Source of the DNA: Prolixibacteraceae bacterium
Lineage (GTDB): Bacteria; Bacteroidota; Bacteroidia; Bacteroidales; Prolixibacteraceae
NCBI GenBank assembly: GCA_018648265.1
Contig: JABGRN010000001.1
Location: forward strand, 104,214 to 168,213
Length of the DNA: 64,000 bases
Direction of reading: 5' to 3'
A program made the translations under genes and the position numbers. The notes beneath the pieces are model-generated. The model was not told the origin of the DNA. It searched no databases and was given only the letters and a program-made list of their open reading frames with translations. This document shows positions 47,571 to 57,286 of the stretch, piece after piece (position 1 is the first letter of the stretch; every line of letters starts with the position of its first letter).

Positions 47571-48575
47571 TTAATGGGGTTTGTGAATAACAATTTTTTC
47601 TTTTGCTACCGTATAATCGAGGTTTAAAACAAGTTTAATTTCATCAAGAACATTTTTCAGTTTCTGGTTATCGATTGTGCTGGAAAAGCGGATTTCTTTG
47701 TTTTCTAATCCTTCTACAATAACTGTCCTGTCGTAAAACTGCGAGAGTGCTTTACATACATTTTCAATTTTCTCTTCCTCAAAAAATATCACTCCTGTTC
47801 TCCAGCTTAAAAAGTTTTTATCTTTCTCGCGGTTTTTCGAAATGATTCCATCTTGTAAAAGTGCATTCTCATCTTTTGTGAGAATCGTTTTTTCATTTTC
47901 TTTTTCAGGAGTATAAAAAGCAACTTTGCCACTTAAGACATTAATATCAACAAAACCATTTTCTTTTTCAGAATTAATATTAAACGAAGTTCCGAGTACT
48001 TCAACAACTGCCTGTTCATTAATATTTATTTGAAATCTTTTCGTGGGATTTTTTACTACTTCAAAAAATCCTTCGCCACTTAAACTTACCAACCTTTGAT
48101 TTCTTTTAAATTTTTCGGGATAAGCCAGTTCTGAATTTTTATTAAGAAAGACAGTTGAACCATCGGGGAGAGTGATTTCTTTTTTGAATTCACCGGTTTC
48201 AACAAAAATCATTTCGGGGGTTGTAATTAAATATTGTTTCGATAAAATTCCAATTCCCAATAAAATAATAATTGTGGCTGCTATTTTCCAGAATTGAATT
48301 TTGTTTCGTTTAAACGTCGATGATTTTAACTTATCCTGTGCAAAATTCATCCTCTGTTTGGTCTTTTGCCAATCTTTATCAACGTCAATCGATTCAATAG
48401 ATAAAAGGTTATTTGAATGATCCCAAAGCTTTTTGGTTTCGTCAAACAATTTCTTGTTTTCAGGATTTTCATTCAACCAGTTTATAAATTTTTTGTGGTC
48501 ACTGTTTGTGAATTCACCATTAAGAAATTTTATAATAGCGTTCTCGCCGGAATGATATTTTGAATTGTTTTTCAT
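47571..48575 (-). CDS. FecR-family anti-sigma factor
   Basis: A 334-residue inner-membrane protein. The N-terminal cytoplasmic domain (residues 1-95) should hold the sigma factor; one membrane helix (about 97-114) follows; the periplasmic FecR domain has VETGEFKKEITLPDGSTVFLNKNSELAYPEKF and VLGTSFNIN...VLSGKVAFYTPE. The C-terminal DUF4974-like domain (residues about 255-334) ends the protein. It lies 8 bp before the receptor gene. Confidence 0.93.
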   Translation of the reverse strand: MKNNSKYHSGENAIIKFLNGEFTNSDHKKFINWLNENPENKKLFDETKKLWDHSNNLLSIESIDVDKDWQKTKQRMNFAQDKLKSSTFKRNKIQFWKIAATIIILLGIGILSKQYLITTPEMIFVETGEFKKEITLPDGSTVFLNKNSELAYPEKFKRNQRLVSLSGEGFFEVVKNPTKRFQININEQAVVEVLGTSFNINSEKENGFVDINVLSGKVAFYTPEKENEKTILTKDENALLQDGIISKNREKDKNFLSWRTGVIFFEEEKIENVCKALSQFYDRTVIVEGLENKEIRFSSTIDNQKLKNVLDEIKLVLNLDYTVAKEKIVIHKPH

Positions 48576-48668
48576 GGTACTTTCTAGTATGACAATTGAA
48601 AATTTGCTTACACGTATCTACAACACAAAAAATAAGTCTGGAGTTGTGACGTACTTGAAAGATTTAAA

Positions 48669-48736
48669 CGTCATGCTGAATTTATTTCGGCATCTATTTC
48701 TAATAAAACTTAGAAATCCACGTCCTTTGGGCGTGG
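48669..48736. repeat. two short hairpin repeats
   Basis: ATGCTGAA (48673-48680) / TTCGGCAT (48686-48693) forms a hairpin of the dispersed GTCATGCTGAA...TTCAGCATCT intergenic type. CCACGTCC-TTT-GGGCGTGG (48718-48736) is a second 8-bp hairpin with one wobble pair, of the REP type often linked to RAYT transposases. A short open frame through both is repeat-derived and not a gene. Confidence 0.65.
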
Positions 48737-48775
48737 TAATGTTCTTTGGGCTTTGGCATTAATTAAATGGAATGT

Positions 48776-48836
48776 TTCAGGTTACAGGTTTCAAGTTTAA
48801 GTGGCAAAGAACCTGTAACTTGTAACCTGTAACAAG
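48776..48836. repeat. inverted GGTTACAGG / CCTGTAAC repeat cluster
   Basis: CAGGTTACAGGTTTCAAG is followed by inverse words AACCTGTAACTTG and TAACCTGTAAC, forming a hairpin. A second imperfect palindrome runs 48904-48956, centred on GCCGCATGGC. Together with the hairpins at 48669-48736 they fill the 558-bp gap between fecR and the sigma gene; no gene is seen there. Confidence 0.6.
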
Positions 48837-49133
48837 GGTTGGAGAGGGCTTTCAAGTGCGAGAAAAGGCTTTGCCTTTTGGCTTTTGACAAACCACCTTC
48901 TTATACCAATTATACTTTGAAATGCCGCATGGCAATTTCGAAGTTTATAATGGTTAATGCCGATACTACAACAAAGGAGTATGCTGAGTAAAACGAAAGT
49001 ATGTGACATTTGGTTGTTAAATCGGTATTAGAGGGTGGTGGTTGATTATTCAGATTCCGAAACAAGTTCGTAAAGACGTTTGAGTGGATACTTGAAGTAC
49101 AAATGAGATTTTATTATTTGACTTTTAATCGGT

Positions 49134-49679
49134 TTACGTCTTGAAATAATCTTTTAAACTATTCCTTAATATTTTCAGTGCTTTTGAAATTTGAGTTTCT
49201 ACAGTTCGTTTGGAGATATTCAAAGTCTCTGCAATTTCCTGATTGGTATTCCCGTCTATTCTGCTCATTCTGAAAATTTTGTTGCATTGCAAGGGTAACT
49301 TTTTTACAACGCGAAAAATCTGGTATTCAAGTTCGGCTTCCCTGAATTTATCTTCAATATTATTATTCGTTTCGCAGCTAATTTTTATATTGTCAAGGTG
49401 CTTTTCATTCAACTGAATATGTTTTATGTGATTCAAACACCTGTTTCTTACAGACTGAAAAAGATAAGATTCAAGTGAAGTGGTTATAATTAATGAATCG
49501 CGGATTTCAAATAAATGCACAAAAAAATCCTGGACAACTTCTTTTGCTGTATCCAAATCGTTTACATATTTGGCTGCAAACAAGGAAAGAGAAATATAAT
49601 ACTCGTTAAATAATTGATTATACGAACTTTCGCGGCCTGCCTTAATTCCTTTAATTATTTTATGGTCACGAGTTTTCAA
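49134..49679 (-). CDS. ECF-type RNA polymerase sigma factor (FecI-like, Bacteroidota family)
   Basis: A 181-residue sigma-70-family factor. Region 2 (NQLFNEYYISLSLFAAKYVNDLDTAKEVVQDFFVHLFEIRD) and region 4 (LPLQCNKIFRMSRIDGNTNQEIAETLNISKRTVETQISKALKILR) are complete. The frame opens with TTG at 49679, preceded in frame by a stop; no ATG fits. It should be held by the FecR protein encoded 558 bp downstream and released by the TonB receptor. Confidence 0.92.
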   Translation of the reverse strand: MKTRDHKIIKGIKAGRESSYNQLFNEYYISLSLFAAKYVNDLDTAKEVVQDFFVHLFEIRDSLIITTSLESYLFQSVRNRCLNHIKHIQLNEKHLDNIKISCETNNNIEDKFREAELEYQIFRVVKKLPLQCNKIFRMSRIDGNTNQEIAETLNISKRTVETQISKALKILRNSLKDYFKT

Positions 49680-49877
49680 AACATTTTAATTATTCATTAC
49701 ATTTTTTTAGCAATGTAACTTATTGAATATTAGTTTTAAAAACCGAAATTTTATTACAGAATTTTCTTATTGAGATTTTTAGCTTTATTTAATGAAAGCT
49801 TTAAATACATACATCACTGAGGAATTAACTGAAATTATAGAAGTAGAATTATAAAATATTGGGTTAAAGTTTTTTTA

Positions 49878-51509
<1,632 letters not shown>

Positions 51510-51742
51510 TTAGATCTTTATTTTTTGAAAAGTTTGCAAAACTAAGCATTAATTTACATTTATCGTATAATTGTTTATGAAAGAGGTTATTAGTAATAGA
51601 ATTATTAACAGTGTGTTGATGTGATAAATAAATTGAGTGATTTCTGGCTCAATAAACCCAGACAATTGTCTTTCTAATTTAATTTGCTGAATTCTGCGGA
51701 AAACATTAATTAGAGCTTCTAAGAAAACTATGTATTTTTCAA

Positions 51743-51864
51743 GTGTTTTTTAGAAAATGTCAAGAACAAGGCTTGCGAAATATTGAAAATCAAGGAGTTT
51801 ACTTTCGTAAATGACTGTTTTCAAGATGAGCATAACGCATTTATTGGCGTTTTCTAAGAGACAC
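51743..51864 (+). mobile_element. 122-bp MITE-like element, copy 1
   Basis: This stretch is nearly identical to the inverse complement of 63717-63838. The ends GTGTTTTTTAGAAAATGTC and, inverted, GTGTCTCTTAGAAAACGCC match in 15 of 19 positions. Similarity to the other copy extends about 27 bp beyond the left end. No open frame is present. The 51495-51742 and 51865-51878 flanks show nothing else. Confidence 0.7.
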
Positions 51865-51878
51865 TAATTAGTAAACTA

Positions 51879-51886
51879 TATCTTTG
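51879..51886 (+). promoter_or_regulatory. -7 element TATCTTTG giving a probable leaderless transcript
   Basis: TATCTTTG matches TAnnTTTG and ends only 6 bp before the ATG at 51893. With the usual 5-7-bp distance to the start of transcription, the mRNA would begin at or next to the start codon. A clear -33 box is not seen. Confidence 0.55.
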
Positions 51887-51892
51887 CACCGC

Positions 51893-53131
51893 ATGAATAA
51901 TTACGATGTAATAATAGTAGGAGCGGGACCAGCTGGATTGTTGGCTGCGGGCAGAGCTGCCGAGTTGGGTGGCAAAGTTTTGGTGTTGGAAAAAATGCGT
52001 TCAGAAGGCCGCAAATTGTTAATTACAGGAAAAGGCCGGTGCAACATTACCAACGATGCAGCCATTGGCGAATTTATTACTCATGTATTTCCAAATGGTA
52101 AGTTTTTACGAAATGCTTTTTCACAGTTTTTTTCGAAGGATATTATTGAATTACTGGAAAAATACGGAGTTGAAGTTACCTTGGAACGTGGTGGACGTTA
52201 TTTTCCAACAAGCAATAAATCGTTGGATATTTTGCGGGCTCTGTTAAAATGGGTGAATGATTTGGGAGTTGAAATTCAAACCGGATATCGTGTTGAAAAG
52301 GTTGTTGTTGAAGATAGCGCAGTAAAAGGTGTTCGCGCAAATGGAGAGGTTTTTTTATCTGAAAAAGTAATTCTGGCAACCGGAGGTAAATCGTATCCGG
52401 CAACCGGCTCAACCGGTGATGGTTATGATTTGGCAAGACAAGTTGGGCATAAAATTGAGAAGCCAATTCCTGCACTTGTTCCATTGGAAACCAAAGGCAG
52501 TGTTGCCCAAAAATTACAGGGGTTGAATCTAAAAAATGTAAAAGCTGTGGTTTGGGTGAATGGGAAAAAAGCCGGAGAAGCTTTTGGCGAAATGATTTTT
52601 ACGCACTTTGGTTTGTCGGGACCAATAATTTTGACACTCAGCAGAATTGTTGTGAAAGCATTACAAAACGAAGATAAAGTTGAGATTACAATTGATTTGA
52701 AACCGGCTCTCGATGAGCAAAAACTAGACAGACGTTTGCAGCGCGATTTAAATGAATTTGGCAAAAAACAAATCAGTAATATATTTCGAAATTGGTTGCC
52801 GTCATCAATGATTCCTGTTTTTATTGAATTGCTGGAAATAGAACCTGAAAAAGAATGTCATCAGATTTCGGGAAAAGAACGGAAACAAATTCGTCATCTG
52901 TTAAAAAATATGCGCTTTGAAATTTCTCATAATCGCTCGTTTAAGGAGGCAATTATTACTGCCGGCGGTATTTTAACCAACGAAATCAGACCAAAAACGA
53001 TGGAGTCGAAAGTTGTATCTGGGTTGTATTTTGCAGGCGAAATGATTGATTTAGACGCTGAAACCGGAGGTTATAATTTGCAAATTGCATATTCAACCGG
53101 CTGGCTAGCTGGGAATAGTCTGTTGGATTAG
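51893..53131 (+). CDS. HI0933/BaiN-type flavoprotein (NAD(P)/FAD-dependent oxidoreductase)
   Basis: A 412-residue FAD enzyme. The N-terminal Rossmann motif VIIVGAGPAGLLAAGRAAELG and EKMRSEGRKLLITGKGRCNITND, followed by LATGGKSYPATGSTGDGYDLARQVGHKI, identify the HI0933-like family (BaiN in bile acid dehydrogenation). C-terminal ITAGGILTNEIRPKTMESKVVSGLYFAGEMIDLDAETGGYNLQIAYSTGWLAG closes the FAD site. The substrate in this organism is unknown. The start is the ATG at 51893; a TTG three codons upstream lies in the promoter. Confidence 0.93.
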   Translation: MNNYDVIIVGAGPAGLLAAGRAAELGGKVLVLEKMRSEGRKLLITGKGRCNITNDAAIGEFITHVFPNGKFLRNAFSQFFSKDIIELLEKYGVEVTLERGGRYFPTSNKSLDILRALLKWVNDLGVEIQTGYRVEKVVVEDSAVKGVRANGEVFLSEKVILATGGKSYPATGSTGDGYDLARQVGHKIEKPIPALVPLETKGSVAQKLQGLNLKNVKAVVWVNGKKAGEAFGEMIFTHFGLSGPIILTLSRIVVKALQNEDKVEITIDLKPALDEQKLDRRLQRDLNEFGKKQISNIFRNWLPSSMIPVFIELLEIEPEKECHQISGKERKQIRHLLKNMRFEISHNRSFKEAIITAGGILTNEIRPKTMESKVVSGLYFAGEMIDLDAETGGYNLQIAYSTGWLAGNSLLD

Positions 53132-53137
53132 TAGGAA

Positions 53138-53462
53138 AGTCACAGTTTTCAGTGACAGTCGCAGTGGAAAAAAAGAAAGTGACAGTCGCAGTTGGGAGTC
53201 CCAAAGGGGCGAAAGCTAACAGCCCGGGGCAACGCCCTGGGATTGAATAAACATGTCTTTACAATTGCCCCACGTATAGATATTTTTGAAAATGTACAAT
53301 TGCATGGGGCAAAATTATGTATTCAATTTAGGATGTAATCCCAGTCGCAGAGGAGAAAATAAAAAATTAGGAAAGTCGCAGTGTCAGAGAACAGTCTCTG
53401 AAAAGAAAATCTCCATCGCAGTCTCAATTTTCAGTGTAACTTGAAACTTTGAATTTTGAACG
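53138..53462. repeat. composite intergenic repeat region (CAGTCGCAGT words and hairpins)
   Basis: The gap after the flavoprotein gene contains AGTCACAGTTTTCAGT (53138-53153), the exact inverse of the unit at 63933-64000, followed by several GACAGTCGCAGT words (to 53200 and again 53344-53440). A GC-rich hairpin CCCGGGGC-AAC-GCCCTGGG lies at 53223-53241, and an inverse pair CAATTGCCCCA/CAATTGCATGGGG at about 53259-53311. No gene is seen in the gap. Confidence 0.7.
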
Positions 53463-53474
53463 CTAAACCCAGAA

Positions 53475-53675
53475 CTAATTCTCGGGAACTATCTTTTTCA
53501 CCCTGCCTACTTCACCAGTTTCCAATAAAACTTTTATTCCGTGTGGATGATTTGGCGATTTGGTAAGGATTCGTTTTACAATTCCATCGGTTAGTTCTCC
53601 AGTTCTTTGGTGGTGTTTTTGAACTATTTCTACTTCAAAACCAACTTCAATATTTTTTCTGTTACTGCCATCCAT
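53475..53675 (-). CDS. ywbE: YwbE family protein
   Basis: A 66-residue protein from the ATG at 53675: MDGSNRKNIEVGFEVEIVQK...QRTGELTDGIVKRILTKS and HPHGIKVLLETGEVGRVKKI, the whole YwbE (DUF2196) signature, a small KOW-like beta-barrel of unknown function. A TTG at 53687 in frame would extend it by four residues into the sulfatase gene. It starts 8 bp after the sulfatase stop. Confidence 0.9.
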   Translation of the reverse strand: MDGSNRKNIEVGFEVEIVQKHHQRTGELTDGIVKRILTKSPNHPHGIKVLLETGEVGRVKKIVPEN

Positions 53676-53683
53676 AATTTTAA

Positions 53684-55438
53684 TCAATCTATTTTTTCCA
53701 GTTCAACCCAAAAAGGGAATATATTTTTTCCTTTTGTTGAATAGAATGGAATTAAATCGCAATCCATTTTAGGGAAGTGGATATTTTTCATTTCAATAAT
53801 ATCGGTGTTGATGGTTTCGTTTTGCATTTGGTTAATAATTGCCCCTGCTTCCAGACTCATTTTTCCTGTTGATTCAAGAGGTTTTATAAATTTGAACTTC
53901 ACGTTATAATTTCCTTCTACGATGCTAACTTTCCATTTTCCATAAATCTCTTCTTGTGACCAAATTCCACGGGCTCCATCGGCATCGTTTCTATTTAAAA
54001 TTATTGGGTTTTCGTGTTTGCTTCCAACAATTATATGTTGTGGATTTACCAGATTCTCCGAATTAATAAGTTCGGTGTAAAATTTGTCAAGCTCAGATTT
54101 TATTTCGTTTGCAACACTTTTGTTTATTAATACAATGTTGTTTTGTTCGTAGGGGTCTTCTTCAATATCAAATAGCTCAAAATCTTCAATAGCTGCGTTG
54201 TAATCGTTATGTCCAACCAATTTATATTTTCCTTTTTGAAGTGCGATGTTATTGTACAATTCAGGGTAACGACGCGTCCAGTAGAAAAACAGCGAACGAT
54301 TCGCCCATTCAATTTTTTCATCATTAATAAGAGGTAAAAAACTTTTCCCATCAATTTTTTTATCTGGCAGATTTACATTACAAATTTCAGAGAGTGTTGG
54401 TAAAATATCGATATGCGCAGTTGTTGTTTCAATGTCTTTTTCTCCCTCGAAAAGTGCCGGGTATCTCAGGTAAAAAGGAACCCGAACACCGCCACGAAAT
54501 ACACTACCTTTTCGTCCACGCATTCCTGCAACATAGCGGGTTTGTTGCGGGCCATTATCCGTCATAAAAATTACAAGGGTATTGTCAGTTATATTTAAAT
54601 CATCTAATTTTTGCAATAATTTACCTACATTATCATCAATGTTAGTTACCATTGCATACACTTTTCTGGCGTCTTCTTTATTTTTTTCACTCATTTCAAC
54701 AAATGGGCGGTCGTCGTTTTCAAAGCCCGAACTTGGGTCGATGTTTTTGTACATCTGGTAATATTTATCAGGTACTTGCAAAGGAGTGTGCGGAGCGTTA
54801 AAAGAGAGGTAACAGAAAAATGGTTTTTGATGATTTCTTTCGATAAAATCAATGGCTTGTTCAGCAAATATATCGGAGCAATAACCTTCGTAAGCTTCAG
54901 TTTTTCCATTGTGCCAAAGTATGGGGTCGAAATAACTTTTGTCTTTTTGGTAATAAGTTGTAATGTCGCCAACTTGTCCCATTCCGCCAGCTAAATGAAT
55001 AACAGACTCATCGAAACCCTGGTCTTTTGGTCGAGAAGGATAATTATCGCCCAAATGCCATTTGCCAAAAATACCGGTTTTATAATTTGCCTGTTTTAGC
55101 ATTTCGGCAATGGTAACTTCGTTTGTCGCCATTGTTGCGCCACCGTTGTAAGTGTCTCTTACTCCGGTACGCAAAGAAAATCGCCCGGTCATTAAACTTG
55201 AGCGTGTAGGTGCACAAACCGGCGAAACATAAAATTTATTGAAGCGGATATTTTCGCTTGCAAACTTATCAATAACCGGAGTTTTTACATGTGGATTTCC
55301 GGTGATTCCCAAATCTCCGTAACCCTGGTCGTCGGTTATAATTATTATAACATTGGGTTGAGTTTTTTCCTGTGCGGAACTGAAACATGCAGTTGCCAAA
55401 ATGAATGAGGCAGTAATAATAAAATATTTAATATTCAT
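53684..55438 (-). CDS. type I (formylglycine) sulfatase, secreted, with C-terminal extension
   Basis: A 584-residue arylsulfatase-like enzyme with a signal peptide (residues 1-22, ending SSAQ). Metal site PNVIIIITDDQGYGDLGITG; formylglycine motif Cys75-Ala-Pro-Thr-Arg79 in VSPVCAPTRSSLMTGRF; GKWHLGDNYPSRP, MTDNGPQQTRYVAGMRGRKGSVFRGGVRVPF. The last 110 residues are an added beta-rich domain, as in the sulfatase at 14640. Lies between the SGNH hydrolase and ywbE on the same strand with short gaps (24 and 8 bp). Confidence 0.93.
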   Translation of the reverse strand: MNIKYFIITASFILATACFSSAQEKTQPNVIIIITDDQGYGDLGITGNPHVKTPVIDKFASENIRFNKFYVSPVCAPTRSSLMTGRFSLRTGVRDTYNGGATMATNEVTIAEMLKQANYKTGIFGKWHLGDNYPSRPKDQGFDESVIHLAGGMGQVGDITTYYQKDKSYFDPILWHNGKTEAYEGYCSDIFAEQAIDFIERNHQKPFFCYLSFNAPHTPLQVPDKYYQMYKNIDPSSGFENDDRPFVEMSEKNKEDARKVYAMVTNIDDNVGKLLQKLDDLNITDNTLVIFMTDNGPQQTRYVAGMRGRKGSVFRGGVRVPFYLRYPALFEGEKDIETTTAHIDILPTLSEICNVNLPDKKIDGKSFLPLINDEKIEWANRSLFFYWTRRYPELYNNIALQKGKYKLVGHNDYNAAIEDFELFDIEEDPYEQNNIVLINKSVANEIKSELDKFYTELINSENLVNPQHIIVGSKHENPIILNRNDADGARGIWSQEEIYGKWKVSIVEGNYNVKFKFIKPLESTGKMSLEAGAIINQMQNETINTDIIEMKNIHFPKMDCDLIPFYSTKGKNIFPFWVELEKID

Positions 55439-55462
55439 AACCTGGTTAAAATTTGTAGTTAA

Positions 55463-57238
55463 TTATTTGGTTAGTTCTTTTCTAATTTCAGGTGCTAATA
55501 TATTATAACCATTTGAATTTGGATGCAATCCATCCAAAAAAAGAGATTCATCAATATTCCCATTAATATCTAAAAGAACACTGCCAGGGTCAATAAAACT
55601 AATATTTTCCATTCCGGCAAGTTGAGCAATGTCTAAATTTATTTCATAAATCCGTTTCTCATAATCTCTTCTGGGATACAATGCAATCATTAAAATTTTA
55701 GCATGTGGTTGCCTATTTTTTATTGATTGTATGACCAATTTCAACCCACTAATAATTTCCTCGTTTGTATTTAAATGCAAATTATTTGTACCCAGATTAA
55801 CGACTATTTGTTCTGCATTAAAACCATCCAATTCATCGTGGTAAATTCTCCAAAGAACATTTTCAACACGATCCCATCCAAATCCAAAATTCTGAACATT
55901 TAAATCTCCGAGAAATTTGTCCCACGAATCGGTTCCATTACTTTGTGGAGCTTTTGGTATTCCACCCCAATAATGGGTGATAGAATTTCCAAAATAACAT
56001 ATTTTAGCAGGCCTATTTTTATTGAGTTCCAGCAATTTATTGTGTCTCTTTTCCCAATTATAAAGTCCTGGTTCGCGAGCCTGTGTAACGGGAATTGTAG
56101 TTGAATAAACTCCAACAGGTTCATCTAAAATCTGGCGGATTTTCTTTTCGTATGCAGTTGCTAAATATGTCATTCCTAAATCAGATGGGTGAGTTCCTTC
56201 AACATAGCTTTCCAAACTCATCCCTATTTCCGGTTCGGTTAATAAAAAAATGTTTGTAATGCCTTCCGATTTTAATTGAGCAAAAGTAGTTTTCATTATT
56301 TTATTTAAATCGTTGAAAGCGTTGTAACGTTTTATGCTTGAAGTTCCATCTGAATATCCGGCATGTTCAACCAATAAAATGGGAACCGAAGAATTTTTGC
56401 GTAATCTTTTTACTGACGAAATAATTAGTTGATGTACATTTCCCGCAGAACGATTCTCATTTAAAGCTAAATTGGGCAGACAATCCAAAATATAAATTTT
56501 TGCATCAATTTCAGATAGCAAATCAATTAATTCAGTTTCCAATCTTCCATTTCCCGAGAATCCTAAATTAATAAGCGGCCGGTCCATTTTTCGTTCTAAA
56601 ATTGATGTCCATGCCATTCCGGGTCGGGAGGCACACGCACCCTGAGCAATTGATGTTCCATAAACTACAATTGGTTTCTCTTTTCGGGTTGGGAGTGGTT
56701 CAAAGTGTGCATCACCTGCAACTCCAATTTTTAGCCATTCAACTGAATTATAAAGTGGCAAATACAAATGATATTCGCGACCAAGTTCATGGTATTTATC
56801 ATTTGCAGTTATATTTTTGAAATTGTATGTAACAGTATCGCCAAAGGAATAATTTCCCTTGCACCACATCCATTTCCCATCGCTGTCTTTGGCATATAAA
56901 TCAACTCCGCTAACACCGGTTGCGGGCATGTGAGGTTTGGCGAAATTGCCATTTACTTTGTAGCGAACTTTTACTTCTTCAGCATTACTTCGGAAACGAA
57001 TTTTTAATCCGGCTGATTGTTTTGATAAATTCCAAACAGGTTTTCGAACTGTTTTTTCAGCTCGTTCCGGCAATCGGTCATAACTCGATTGAACTTCATT
57101 CGGCCATCCTTGACCATCAATAACCGCGATTTTGCTCTCTGCAGGATTCCACCACGAAATATTAGTTTTTTCTTGTGAAAAAGTAATTTGAGAGACTGTG
57201 AGAATTACGACAAGGAGTAGGTAAAGTTTGATTTTCAT
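55463..57238 (-). CDS. secreted protein with two SGNH/GDSL hydrolase domains
   Basis: A 591-residue exported protein (signal to about residue 21, ITFSQ). Residues 25-180 are a beta-sandwich typical of the SGNH-hydrolase N-terminal domain. First SGNH domain: nucleophile Ser196 in VVYGTSIAQG, GFSGNG, then VEGTHPSDLG, where Glu replaces the usual Asp of the D-x-x-H pair. Second domain: Ser419 in CYFGNSITHYWGG, NLGTNNL, FLDGLHPNSNGY with a complete D-x-x-H. Likely an ester hydrolase (for example deacetylase) acting on polysaccharide. Lies 48 bp after queA and 24 bp before the sulfatase. Confidence 0.88.
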   Translation of the reverse strand: MKIKLYLLLVVILTVSQITFSQEKTNISWWNPAESKIAVIDGQGWPNEVQSSYDRLPERAEKTVRKPVWNLSKQSAGLKIRFRSNAEEVKVRYKVNGNFAKPHMPATGVSGVDLYAKDSDGKWMWCKGNYSFGDTVTYNFKNITANDKYHELGREYHLYLPLYNSVEWLKIGVAGDAHFEPLPTRKEKPIVVYGTSIAQGACASRPGMAWTSILERKMDRPLINLGFSGNGRLETELIDLLSEIDAKIYILDCLPNLALNENRSAGNVHQLIISSVKRLRKNSSVPILLVEHAGYSDGTSSIKRYNAFNDLNKIMKTTFAQLKSEGITNIFLLTEPEIGMSLESYVEGTHPSDLGMTYLATAYEKKIRQILDEPVGVYSTTIPVTQAREPGLYNWEKRHNKLLELNKNRPAKICYFGNSITHYWGGIPKAPQSNGTDSWDKFLGDLNVQNFGFGWDRVENVLWRIYHDELDGFNAEQIVVNLGTNNLHLNTNEEIISGLKLVIQSIKNRQPHAKILMIALYPRRDYEKRIYEINLDIAQLAGMENISFIDPGSVLLDINGNIDESLFLDGLHPNSNGYNILAPEIRKELTK

Positions 57239-57286
57239 TTTGGTGTTCTTTAAGTTTTTGAAAACGTTAGGTTTTTTAATTCACGT

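Noticed and set aside
48565..48762. Open frame of 65 residues on the plus strand over the gap between fecR and the sigma gene
   Set aside because: It is made of the ATGCTGAA and CCACG hairpin repeats and overlaps the fecR start antisense; no protein family is recognisable.
49792..49854. 20-codon plus-strand frame (MKALNTYITEEL...) between the sigma and ABC-F genes
   Set aside because: Too short to judge; no promoter element or homology visible.
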